DNA of 9,374 bases from Candidatus Bathyarchaeota archaeon (GTDB taxonomy: Archaea; Thermoproteota; Bathyarchaeia; Bathyarchaeales; Bathycorpusculaceae): NCBI GenBank assembly GCA_018396615.1, contig JAGTQT010000056.1, forward strand, positions 1 to 9,374, given 5' to 3'. The stretch's first letter is position 1, and the number at the start of each line of letters is the position of its first letter. This document shows, in pieces, positions 1 to 5,684 of this stretch. The notes under the pieces were generated by a model. It did no database searches, was not told where the DNA came from, and worked only from the letters and a program-made list of their open reading frames with translations. The position numbers and the translations under genes were made by a program.

Positions 1-1
1 A

Positions 2-205
2 AGGGTTCTGACGAAAATGCAGGAAAGAGACATTGAGCTGTCAAGAACGGGGCAACTGCCATCTAGTAGGATTTTCTCTTACGAGATTATTCAGGATGAC
101 GGAGTTATTCGCGAGATGATTATCAGGAATGTGGATTCTGATCGTTTAAGAGAGCTCAAGTCTAGCATACGGTGGACGCTGGAGAAGATGTTAGAGAAGA
201 AGTGA
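2..205 (+). CDS. C-terminal part of a small protein of unknown function (left-truncated)
   Basis: The reading frame is open from base 2 to the TGA at 203-205. It contains an ATG at 17, but no Shine-Dalgarno sequence precedes that ATG, so the gene probably begins outside the window. From the ATG it gives 62 residues: a polar first half, a probable beta strand around residues 30-38 (MIIRNV), then a charged helix ending in Lys-Lys. The strand-then-helix C-terminus with D..RLRELKSSIRW is faintly like KEOPS subunit Pcc1 (strand, D..LRA..NS.LRWI), but the match is too weak to name it. It converges with the zinc-finger gene, leaving an 82-base gap containing only a short T run (233-236). The reading frame is fairly certain; the identity is not known. 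Confidence 0.6.
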   Translation, partial: RVLTKMQERDIELSRTGQLPSSRIFSYEIIQDDGVIREMIIRNVDSDRLRELKSSIRWTLEKMLEKK

Positions 206-287
206 ACAACCAAAGCCGAATAACAGCCCTTTTAATGTCAAAAGGCGTATTTTGTTTCTTGAAGTAAGGCAGATCTGCAAACAGAAA

Positions 288-623
288 TCACGCTAGCTTT
301 AAGGTTTTTAATAAATTAAGACATGTAGGGCAGTAGCTATCACCAGCGTCTGTTACGGCGCAGCCATCGCACAGCGTCTCTCCGCATTTTCTGCAACTTT
401 TGTTGCTGGGCGTCAGCTTGCCACAGATCTTGCAGGGTTCTTCAACTACCTCGAGAGTGATTTTTACTTTGACTTTTGAGCTGTCTTGGACTCCTATGAG
501 CTTTGCAAGATTTGCGATTTTTGGTTCTTTTTCTTCGATCCATAATATTGTTTGGTCGTCAGACATCAGAAGATTACGTGCCAGAATCCCTGTTGAGCTT
601 ATTTTTCTCCTCCCTTTAGCCAA
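288..623 (-). CDS. Small zinc-finger protein with FYVE-like cysteine spacing
   Basis: A 111-residue protein with a basic N-terminus, a mixed middle (residues 20-60) and a C-terminal zinc module. Eight cysteines form four CxxC pairs at C64/67, C77/80, C85/88 and C98/101. The spacing CX2C-X9-CX2C-X4-CX2C-X9-CX2C fits the FYVE/cross-brace treble-clef pattern and should bind two zinc ions. The stretch CRKCGETLCDGC closely resembles the core of eukaryotic FYVE fingers, but the His-His and basic residues that bind phosphoinositide are absent. A protein- or nucleic-acid-binding role is therefore more likely than lipid binding (inference). The start is TTG at 623, about 13 bases below the predicted transcription start. 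There is no Shine-Dalgarno sequence before it; a GGGAGG lies just inside the reading frame. The internal ATG at residue 20 is an alternative start. The gene follows the Lrp-like regulator on the same strand but has its own promoter. Confidence 0.8.
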   Translation of the reverse strand: MAKGRRKISSTGILARNLLMSDDQTILWIEEKEPKIANLAKLIGVQDSSKVKVKITLEVVEEPCKICGKLTPSNKSCRKCGETLCDGCAVTDAGDSYCPTCLNLLKTLKLA

Positions 624-639
624 AATTGTCCGCTCTGAG

Positions 640-656
640 TGTAGCTTACTTTTTGC
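640..656 (-). promoter_or_regulatory. 17-base shared promoter element, copy 1
   Basis: On the minus strand this reads GCAAAAAGTAAGCTACA, directly downstream of the TATA box and so between TATA and the predicted start of transcription of the zinc-finger gene. A copy with a single mismatch lies at 2150-2166 in the same position of another promoter. The GTA-N3-TAC core is conserved in both. It is probably an operator or core-promoter element. Confidence 0.5.
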
Positions 657-667
657 ATATTTATATT
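657..667 (-). promoter_or_regulatory. TATA box of the zinc-finger gene
   Basis: The minus strand reads AATATAAATAT, a good archaeal box A. A start of transcription about 26 bases downstream would fall near 636, giving a leader of about 13 bases before the TTG at 623. Confidence 0.55.
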
Positions 668-734
668 GAATATTTGCATTTTTGAAGATAAACCTTTCGG
701 AGAACTACAAACGTTAGACGCCAGCCTACTCTAG

Positions 735-1856
735 CTATCTTAACGTGTTTAGATTGACTTTCAAGTTTGTCGCCCATCTTCCATCTGCAAAATACTCGTA
801 GGATACTGTCTGACGCCTAAACGACGAAGGGTCAAGAGTTACGTAAGAGAAGTCTGTAATAACCTCTTCAGAGTATAACCTATTCAGAGAGTTAATGAGC
901 TTCGGGAACTCGCTTTTCAAAATATAGATGTTAGCTATCAGCAAATCATGACCTATTGACTTGGCGTAGCTCACAATGAAAGGCTTCTTCTCAGATGCTT
1001 TCGCAAACTTGGCAAGCCGCTTCTCATCCGTGAAGCCTATCACGAAATTGAAAAGCTCAGAAATCTCCAGAGGGAAAGGGTAGATGTCCACGTTAAAGTT
1101 GGCAACTAGATTTCGGGCAACTATATGCTTCTTGTACCTTGTTCCCACGCTTTGCGGAGTTATCTTCAGTATCTTTGCAAGTTTTTTAAGGTCAATGGCA
1201 GCATCCTTTTCCAGCTCCTTTATGATGAGAAGGTCAGCTTTGTCAACCACGGGCTCGTAGCTTTGCGGGTCCCTCAGAATGGCCGGTAGTTCATCAGATG
1301 CTTCAAGTATTTCCTTGACCCATCTCTCCCACTGAAGCTTCCACTCTTTCTTTCCAAAGTCAAACCATGAAAAATCTGGAGAATTGTAAAAAGAGTTAGT
1401 TATCCAAAACAGCCTGTAGTCACTCACAATCTTTCTGGCGGAGATTTCTCTAAAGTAATCTTCCACTTCATTCATGCTCTTATGCGGAAATGCAAAATAC
1501 GCGCAGTAACCATCCATCTTCCCGTAGCATCTCACAAAATACGTCCAATACTCTGTGCTTTCGATGGCTTTGCGAAGCGTGTCATGGCAGCCCAAACTTG
1601 CGTTAGCAACTAGGAAAGCCTTAGCCAAGCCAAGCTTCGGCAAATTAGGGTTCACTGTGACAAGCAGCTGCCCTTTCTCAATCATCTTATTCAAGCGGAA
1701 ACGGACCGTGGTAATCGGCAGGCGTGTAGCTTTTGCCAGAGCAGAAATGTTTCGAGGACCAATAGTGGCAAGCTTTTGAAGGATTTTCGCGTTTGTCTCG
1801 TCTAGGAATTTGAAATATTCGTAGACATGTCTAAGCTGGTGGCGCAAGCTTGCCAT
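735..1856 (-). CDS. Lrp/AsnC-like transcriptional regulator with two winged-helix domains
   Basis: A 373-residue probable DNA-binding regulator built as two similar halves. The first winged helix-turn-helix spans about residues 20-66 (ISALAKATRLPITTVRFRLNKMIEKG), followed by an alpha/beta segment (about 75-155) like the ligand/oligomerisation domain of Lrp proteins. A Trp/Phe-rich linker (about 160-185) leads to the second winged helix (about 205-252; LKKLAKILKITPQSVGTRYKKH) and a second alpha/beta segment (265-345). Ordinary Lrp proteins are about 150 residues with one of each domain, so this is a fused tandem version. The start is ATG at 1856 with GAGG about 9 bases upstream. The small secreted-protein gene lies 48 bases upstream on the same strand, so the two may share a transcript. 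The effector is unknown; targets might include the promoters carrying the 17-base element. Confidence 0.85.
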   Translation of the reverse strand: MASLRHQLRHVYEYFKFLDETNAKILQKLATIGPRNISALAKATRLPITTVRFRLNKMIEKGQLLVTVNPNLPKLGLAKAFLVANASLGCHDTLRKAIESTEYWTYFVRCYGKMDGYCAYFAFPHKSMNEVEDYFREISARKIVSDYRLFWITNSFYNSPDFSWFDFGKKEWKLQWERWVKEILEASDELPAILRDPQSYEPVVDKADLLIIKELEKDAAIDLKKLAKILKITPQSVGTRYKKHIVARNLVANFNVDIYPFPLEISELFNFVIGFTDEKRLAKFAKASEKKPFIVSYAKSIGHDLLIANIYILKSEFPKLINSLNRLYSEEVITDFSYVTLDPSSFRRQTVSYEYFADGRWATNLKVNLNTLR

Positions 1857-1904
1857 GTTACTTCCTCTTTTGTTCTAAGTGTTAATCGGGTTCTTTGCTT
1901 TGCT

Positions 1905-2105
1905 CTATGTTTTTCCCGGTCTGGAGCCTCCGCCTTCGTCGCCGTTGGGGAATATTCTTTCAGCAATTGTATGTGCGGATTCTGTTAAAAACTCTATAGT
2001 TGATTGGGTTGTTCGTGTGGCGGTAGTAGTGGTCGCAACAGTCATGCCGTATGCCAAAGAGAACAGAGCCAGCAGCACTAGTCCGATTAATAGTCTTTTT
2101 CTCAC
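1905..2105 (-). CDS. Small secreted or membrane-anchored protein, unknown function
   Basis: A 66-residue frame beginning MRKR followed by a hydrophobic run (about residues 5-20), the pattern of a signal peptide or signal anchor. A Thr-rich stretch (about 22-35), a short amphipathic helix and a Gly-rich tail follow. There is no lipobox cysteine. The start is GTG at 2105 with a weak GTGAG nearby. The opposite strand also has an open frame (1879-2130), but the minus-strand version has a sensible secretion signal, an upstream promoter with the shared 17-base element, and the same direction as its neighbours. It lies 48 bases before the Lrp-like regulator. The C-terminal GGGSRPGKT only superficially resembles a nucleotide-binding loop, because no surrounding fold is possible in this length. 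Its function cannot be deduced. Confidence 0.5.
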   Translation of the reverse strand: MRKRLLIGLVLLALFSLAYGMTVATTTTATRTTQSTIEFLTESAHTIAERIFPNGDEGGGSRPGKT

Positions 2106-2149
2106 GATCTCACATTATTTTCTGCGGTAAAGAGGCTTATTAACATGTT

Positions 2150-2166
2150 TGTATCTTACTTTTTGC
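2150..2166 (-). promoter_or_regulatory. 17-base shared promoter element, copy 2
   Basis: The minus strand reads GCAAAAAGTAAGATACA, identical to copy 1 (640-656) except at one base. It lies immediately downstream of an AT-rich TATA-like stretch at 2167-2177 and 45-61 bases upstream of the GTG at 2105. The same layout in two promoters argues against chance. Confidence 0.5.
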
Positions 2167-2177
2167 TAAATTAATTA
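2167..2177 (-). promoter_or_regulatory. TATA-like element of the 1905-2105 gene and regulator
   Basis: The minus strand reads TAATTAATTTA. A start about 26 bases downstream would lie near 2146, giving a leader of about 40 bases. A second weaker candidate, TTAATAA near 2138-2144, would give a leader of only a few bases. Confidence 0.4.
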
Positions 2178-2243
2178 GAAAAGTTAGCCAAAAAACAGAT
2201 ACGCCTTTTCCTGAAGACTTGTCAGCAGCGGTCGACTCATCTT

Positions 2244-2831
2244 TCATGTTTTAAGCGGCGGTCTGTCAAAATAGATGTTCTTTCCCTTGGCGGAGATAGG
2301 TATCCCCATTACAACTGTTGCTTCCGGCATCATGTTCAGCTTCATGGCTGCTGTGCCTATGCGGTACATTATGCGGTTGTCTACGTTCAAGATGTCGGCT
2401 GTTTTGACTGCTGAGCCTAGAGCGATGCCTAGGTCTAAAACCTTGAAAAGACAGTTTGGCCCTGAAAAGTCTTCGCCGGCTTTTCTCTCAGCTTTGTCAA
2501 ATTCCTTGCAGCTCTTGTAGCCGCAGGCTCCGCAGTTAAGTCCAAAGCTTCTGTTTCCTCTTACACCTATGAGGACTATGGCTTCTGAATCTTGAACGTT
2601 TTTTGCGTCTCTTCTGAAGCCTTCAGAGTTTCTTTTCTCCGCTATTTTTTCCATTTTTTTGGCTATGGCATCTTTTTCTTTGCCGTGCACGATCAGCGTT
2701 AGGATATCGTCGATTCCAGCTGATTTTGGTGCAGTCCGCGCGGAGACAAGCATCAGTTTTGCGGCTTCGAGGATGGCTTCTTTTTCTGCTTGTTTGCTTT
2801 CAATAGTTGGTGGGCTCACTTTCAGCAACAC
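2244..2831 (-). CDS. DUF2148 ferredoxin-domain protein
   Basis: A 195-residue protein of the DUF2148 family (ferredoxin-domain proteins common in archaea and anaerobes). The N-terminal half has a helix followed by SARTAPKSAGID (residues 30-41), which recalls nitroreductase-like proteins. The cysteine motif CGACGYKSC (C100, C103, C108) with C127 in GPNC should hold an Fe-S cluster. The C-terminal GIPISAKGKNIYFDR (residues 176-190) matches the usual family ending, so the protein looks complete. The start is taken as GTG at 2831, with AAGG abutting it; GTG at residue 5 is a close alternative. The substrate is not known for the family. It lies 53 bases downstream of the 46-residue membrane protein and the thioredoxin on the same strand, so a shared redox role is plausible. 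Confidence 0.85.
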   Translation of the reverse strand: MLLKVSPPTIESKQAEKEAILEAAKLMLVSARTAPKSAGIDDILTLIVHGKEKDAIAKKMEKIAEKRNSEGFRRDAKNVQDSEAIVLIGVRGNRSFGLNCGACGYKSCKEFDKAERKAGEDFSGPNCLFKVLDLGIALGSAVKTADILNVDNRIMYRIGTAAMKLNMMPEATVVMGIPISAKGKNIYFDRPPLKT

Positions 2832-2884
2832 CTTGATGATGTGGATCTGTGTTCAGAAAATGGGTAGAGCGGGCTTAAGAGCGT

Positions 2885-3025
2885 TTAGGGTGTTGCGGTT
2901 TCAAGCCCTTTTTTCAGCAGGTCTACTATGGTGTTTAGCTGCCCTGTGTATATGCCTACTGCTAGGCACGAGATTCCGAGAAGAAGTATGAGGGCTCCTA
3001 TGATTCTTCGTTCTGGGATGTCCAT
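2885..3025 (-). CDS. 46-residue single-pass membrane protein
   Basis: A short frame from ATG at 3025 to TAA at 2885-2887, encoding MDIPERRIIG followed by a hydrophobic span (about residues 8-27, ALILLLGISCLAVGIY) and a short tail ending LKKGLETATP. The positive residues before the span suggest an inside N-terminus. It starts only five bases after the thioredoxin stop, with AGGAAAG in the end of the thioredoxin gene as a likely ribosome binding site, and it precedes the DUF2148 gene. Translational coupling to the thioredoxin and a normal membrane-protein sequence make it credible despite its size. It could tether or assist the redox proteins; this is inference. Confidence 0.6.
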   Translation of the reverse strand: MDIPERRIIGALILLLGISCLAVGIYTGQLNTIVDLLKKGLETATP

Positions 3026-3030
3026 GTTTT

Positions 3031-3468
3031 TTACTTTCCTAGATGTTTTTTCAAGGCGTTTTCAATGTGCTGCTTGGGGACGCAGCCGACTATTCTTTCA
3101 ACTTCACACCCGTTCTTTATTACTAGGACTGTGGGGATGCTGAAGATTTGAAAGCGTTCGGCAGTGGCTGGGTTTTCGTCAACGTCGAGTTTTCCGACAA
3201 AGACCTTTCCCGCATATTCGGCAGCAAGCTGTTCAATGGTTGGAGCCAAAGCCCGACAGGGGCCGCACCATGAGGCCCAGAAGTCAATCAATACCAGTGG
3301 GTTCTTTTCAATGGTCTTATCGAAGCTTGAATCAGTAACGTGTGCGGGTTCAGCGGTCAACTTTTTTCTTCTCTCCAGTTGGTTGATCATGTTTTTAAGT
3401 TTCTTTTCTTGTATGCGTTTGAGTTCTTCGTCTTCCTCTGATATAAATTGTTTGTGTCCGTTACTCAT
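3031..3468 (-). CDS. trxA: Thioredoxin with a charged N-terminal extension
   Basis: A 145-residue cytoplasmic disulfide reductase. The thioredoxin fold covers about residues 42-145: buried Asp62 in IDFWA, the active site W67-C68-G69-P70-C71, DVDENP (95-100) and cis-Pro112 in SIPTVLVIKNG. All hallmark residues are present, so it should be active. The first 40 residues are an extra highly charged helix (about 11-36, EEDEELKRIQEKKLKNMINQ and onward) not found in standard thioredoxins of about 105 residues. It resembles short helices used for nucleic-acid or protein contact. Two further cysteines, C121 and C129, lie in the C-terminal part. The start is ATG at 3468. It heads a same-strand run with the 46-residue membrane protein and the DUF2148 protein. 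The gene symbol is by family only. Confidence 0.93.
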   Translation of the reverse strand: MSNGHKQFISEEDEELKRIQEKKLKNMINQLERRKKLTAEPAHVTDSSFDKTIEKNPLVLIDFWASWCGPCRALAPTIEQLAAEYAGKVFVGKLDVDENPATAERFQIFSIPTVLVIKNGCEVERIVGCVPKQHIENALKKHLGK

Positions 3469-3502
3469 TTTCTTATCCGTTGCTTTGAAAACGATTGAGG
3501 CT

Positions 3503-3510
3503 CTTAAATC
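3503..3510 (-). promoter_or_regulatory. TATA-like element of the thioredoxin gene
   Basis: The minus strand reads GATTTAAG, placing the start of transcription near 3480 and giving a 12-base leader to the ATG at 3468. The same AT-rich spot could serve the plus strand toward 3527, so it may be divergent. It is a weak match. Confidence 0.35.
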
Positions 3511-3526
3511 TTCTTAGGCTCGGTGG

Positions 3527-3716
3527 GTGATTGGGGTTGTTGCTAGGAAGATGAAGGCGCTGGATTTTGCTAGGATCAACGCGGATGACCGTGTGTATGT
3601 GGTTTTGGTTTTTTTCCGTGACCATATTGGAAATGTAAGTGATATTATGTGCATCGGTGCGCCGTTTTCTGAGGCGTAAGGAAGCTGCTGGGGATGTGTA
3701 TGCGTTTCTTCGGTAA
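3527..3716 (+). pseudogene. Possible small gene with a +1 frameshift
   Basis: From GTG at 3527 (or ATG at 3551) the frame reads about 50 residues, including the beta-strand-like RVYVVLVFF, to a TAA at 3677-3679. If the T at 3677 is skipped, translation continues as KEAAGDVYAFLR to a TAA at 3714-3716, giving a coherent 62-residue protein with a C-terminal amphipathic helix. The codons on both sides of the break look like the T/G-rich style of nikR next door. This fits a decayed or sequencing-error-split gene, or a genuine 50-residue protein. I do not recognise the family. It is divergent from the thioredoxin and sits directly upstream of nikR. Confidence 0.3.
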
Positions 3717-3747
3717 TACTTTTGTGATTTTCTGTGTTACCATGTTT

Positions 3748-3762
3748 CATAAAGTCTTTATG
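3748..3762 (+). promoter_or_regulatory. Palindrome over the nikR TATA region
   Basis: CATAAAG-T-CTTTATG is a perfect 7-base inverted repeat about a central T. The right arm, CTTTATGG, is also the best TATA-like sequence for nikR, with a predicted start of transcription near 3785. A regulator bound here would block the promoter, so it is a candidate autoregulatory operator. It does not match the E. coli NikR site (GTATGA-N16-TCATAC). Confidence 0.45.
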
Positions 3763-3793
3763 GTGAAAGACCCCAATTAGCAGTGTGGTTTCC

Positions 3794-4201
3794 ATGGCTG
3801 GCATAGTTCGTGTAGGTGTTACTTTTCCTCCGAATCTGCTTAGGCAGCTTGACGAGTTGATAGAGAAGATGGGGTATGAAAACCGCTCTAAGGCGATTCA
3901 GGACGCGGTAAGCATGTTTGTCTCTGAGCAGCGTGGGATTCGTGACGCGAAGGGGTGTCGTGCAGGTGTTTTGATGGTTTTGTATGATCATGAGGTGAGA
4001 GGCTTGGAGAATGCGCTTACCCATGTTCAGCATCACTATTCCAGTGTTATCTGCTCGACGATGCATGTTCATCTGAGTGAAAGGGAGTGTCTTGAAGCCG
4101 TTGCGGTTAAAGGTGATGCCGCTGAGATTCGGAGGCTTAGTGATGAGTTATCTTCGAAGCGGGGTGTAAAGCTTTTGAAGACTATGCTTACAGTAATATA
4201 G
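3794..4201 (+). CDS. nikR: NikR-family nickel-responsive transcriptional regulator
   Basis: A 135-residue metal sensor, counted from ATG 3794. An in-frame GTG at 3785 would add three residues and would be leaderless if transcription starts there. The N-terminal ribbon-helix-helix (VRVGVTFPPNLLRQLDELIE, then RSKAIQDAV) binds DNA. The C-terminal ACT-like domain forms the tetramer and binds nickel. The four nickel ligands known from E. coli NikR (H76, H87, H89, C95) are all conserved here as H80, H91, H93 and C99 in HHYSSVICSTMHVHLSERECLE. The family represses nickel uptake when nickel is plentiful. No nickel transporter is in the window, so the targets lie elsewhere, apart from possible self-regulation at 3748-3762. 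The gene converges with nadA, with seven bases between the stop codons. Confidence 0.95.
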   Translation: MAGIVRVGVTFPPNLLRQLDELIEKMGYENRSKAIQDAVSMFVSEQRGIRDAKGCRAGVLMVLYDHEVRGLENALTHVQHHYSSVICSTMHVHLSERECLEAVAVKGDAAEIRRLSDELSSKRGVKLLKTMLTVI

Positions 4202-4210
4202 TTTTTTTTT
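4202..4210 (+). terminator. T9 run after nikR
   Basis: Nine consecutive T residues directly follow the nikR TAG, the usual archaeal intrinsic terminator. The run overlaps the stop codon of nadA on the other strand. Confidence 0.55.
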
Positions 4211-5120
4211 AGCCGTTTATTTCGAACATTCTTTTTAGGGCTTTTCTGGCTTGGCTTGCGACTGGTTCTGGCACTTTGATGACGTTTTTTTCCTCTTTCA
4301 GTGCGGTGTAGAGTCTGTCAAGTGTGTTAAGTTTCATGTTGGGGCAGATGGCGCCGTCGTAGGCTAGGATGAATTTTTTGTCTGGGTTGTCTTTTCTTAG
4401 GCGGTGTAGGAGTCCTTCTTCTGTGCCTACTATGAATGTTTTGGCGTTGGTTTTTTTGGCGTATACGCACATTTGGGATGTGCTTCCAACGAAGTCTGCG
4501 GTTTTCTGCATTTCGTGGGTGCATTCGGGGTGGACTATGACTTTGGCGTCTGGGTGCTGCATTTTTAGCAGTTGCACGTCTTCTGGCTGGAAAAGTAGGT
4601 GGGTTGGGCAGAATCCCCATTCTGGAACTGGGATGATTTGTTTTCCGGTTTTTCTTTGGACGTATTCGGCGAGGTTTCGGTCTGGTCCGAAAAGCACGGT
4701 GTCGGCGTTGAGTGATTCTACGATTTTGGTGGCGTTGGCTGAGGTGCAGCAGATGTCGCATTCTGCTTTGGAGACTGCTAGCGTGTTGACGTAGAGAACC
4801 AGTGGCGTGTTGGGGTGAAGCTTTTTTACGCGTTTGATTTCTTCGACGGTTAGCATTTGTGCCATGGGGCAGCGTGCGCCTAGTGTTGGGAGCAGAACTT
4901 TCTTGTTTGGGTTGAGTATGGCGGCTGATTCTGCCATGAAGTCTACGGCGGAGAAGACGATGATTTCCGCGTTTTTTTCTTCCATGGCTTTTCGGCTTAG
5001 CTCTATGCTGTCGCCGACGTAGTCTGCTATGTCTTGAATTTCGGGTCTCTGGTAGTTATGTGCCAAAATTACTGCTCTTTTTTCTTTTTTGAGTTTAAGT
5101 ATTTCTTCGGCTAGATCCAC
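4209..5120 (-). CDS. nadA: Quinolinate synthase A
   Basis: A 303-residue enzyme of de novo NAD synthesis. It condenses iminoaspartate with dihydroxyacetone phosphate to give quinolinate, using a [4Fe-4S] cluster. The three homologous sections are clear: ILAHNYQRPEIQDIADYVGDS at residues 18-38, the middle PEWGFCPTH section, and AYDGAICPNMKLNTLDRL at the C-terminus. The expected cluster cysteines are C84 (GARCPMA), C171 (GFCPTH) and C259 (GAICPNM). The CCTSANA and HPEC motifs (C124/C125; H197-C200) are also in place. The length is normal for the archaeal form. The start is GTG at 5120, preceded by a weak GAAAGG. No nadB, aspartate dehydrogenase or nadC lies beside it, so the gene is separated from the rest of the pathway here. 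Confidence 0.97.
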   Translation of the reverse strand: MDLAEEILKLKKEKRAVILAHNYQRPEIQDIADYVGDSIELSRKAMEEKNAEIIVFSAVDFMAESAAILNPNKKVLLPTLGARCPMAQMLTVEEIKRVKKLHPNTPLVLYVNTLAVSKAECDICCTSANATKIVESLNADTVLFGPDRNLAEYVQRKTGKQIIPVPEWGFCPTHLLFQPEDVQLLKMQHPDAKVIVHPECTHEMQKTADFVGSTSQMCVYAKKTNAKTFIVGTEEGLLHRLRKDNPDKKFILAYDGAICPNMKLNTLDRLYTALKEEKNVIKVPEPVASQARKALKRMFEING

Positions 5121-5168
5121 CGGGTTCGCCTTTCTGCATGTTGCAGAAGTTTTCTTTAGGTTTCTGGG

Positions 5169-5177
5169 TAATATATT
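5169..5177 (-). promoter_or_regulatory. TATA box of nadA
   Basis: The minus strand reads AATATATTA. The predicted start of transcription is near 5147, leaving a leader of about 27 bases. The stretch from here to 5327 holds only AT-rich spacer and the possible promoter of the next plus-strand frame. Confidence 0.5.
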
Positions 5178-5327
5178 CTTTACTTACTATGTTGGCTTTG
5201 ATTGATGGTTAACTTATCGAGTTACGTATGGTGAAAATGTTTTGGCTTGACAGGTGATTTCTAAAAAATAAATTGGGGTTATGTTGGTTTTTTCTTGAGT
5301 ATTGTTTCGTAGGTTAGGATTTCGTCT

Positions 5328-5684
5328 ATGACTCGGATTTCTGTGTTTTCTATGTTTCTGTTTTGGCTTGTTTTGTTTTTGGGTTTTTCTTTCATTTTTT
5401 TGGCTCCTGTTTTTGAAGTTCAGCCTAATATATCTCAAGTCTTAATAAACATTACTGTCCCAACGACCAACAAAACAAGCCCAAAGCAGACACAGAACAC
5501 AACCCAGAGAAAAGCGTGTGAATCTATTTTTGAGCTTGGTTTAAATTCCTATAATTCTAGCGAGCGCATTTACTTACAGGCAATTTTTCCCTTTTTCATC
5601 AGAAGCACGCCATCAACCTCTATGTTTGGGCTATATAGGACAAAATCCCAGTGTATTGATGCTTCATTTACTCCGCCTAGGTGA
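5328..5684 (+). CDS. Candidate anchored protein with N/T-rich stalk; 3' end overlaps the aminopeptidase gene
   Basis: A 118-residue frame. Residues 5-28 (FSMFLFWLVLFLGFSFIFLA) form a strong hydrophobic segment, a signal peptide or anchor. Next comes an N/T/Q-rich stretch with sequons NIS, NIT and NKT, which would fit an extracellular stalk. The last third overlaps the 3' end of the minus-strand aminopeptidase by 115 bases. That tail may be antisense read-through rather than real protein. An AT-rich AAAAATAAATT at about 5262-5272 could be the promoter; there is no clear ribosome binding site before the ATG. Base use changes abruptly at about 5440, from T/G-rich to A/C-rich. It may be a real small surface protein, or a hydrophobic artefact of T-rich sequence. 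No homologous family is recognised. Confidence 0.35.
   Translation: MTRISVFSMFLFWLVLFLGFSFIFLAPVFEVQPNISQVLINITVPTTNKTSPKQTQNTTQRKACESIFELGLNSYNSSERIYLQAIFPFFIRSTPSTSMFGLYRTKSQCIDASFTPPR

Noticed and set aside
2079..2105. Possible membrane lipoprotein signal in the 66-residue protein
   Set aside because: No cysteine follows the hydrophobic run, so there is no lipobox.
1879..2130. Plus-strand 83-codon frame opposite the small secreted protein
   Set aside because: It has hydrophobic patches but no convincing promoter or ribosome binding site, and it opposes a frame with a better signal peptide and promoter.
2659..2991. Plus-strand 110-codon frame across the DUF2148 start and the small membrane protein
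   Set aside because: It is antisense to a recognised family member and to the coupled 46-residue gene; its translation shows no coherent domain.
3514..4072. Minus-strand frames (3514-3804 and 3758-4072) opposite the nikR region
   Set aside because: Their translations are His/Thr/Asn-rich antisense products of the frameshifted frame and nikR.
4327..4761. Minus-strand 144-codon frame inside nadA
   Set aside because: It is an out-of-frame shadow of nadA with an Arg/Pro/His-rich, low-complexity translation.
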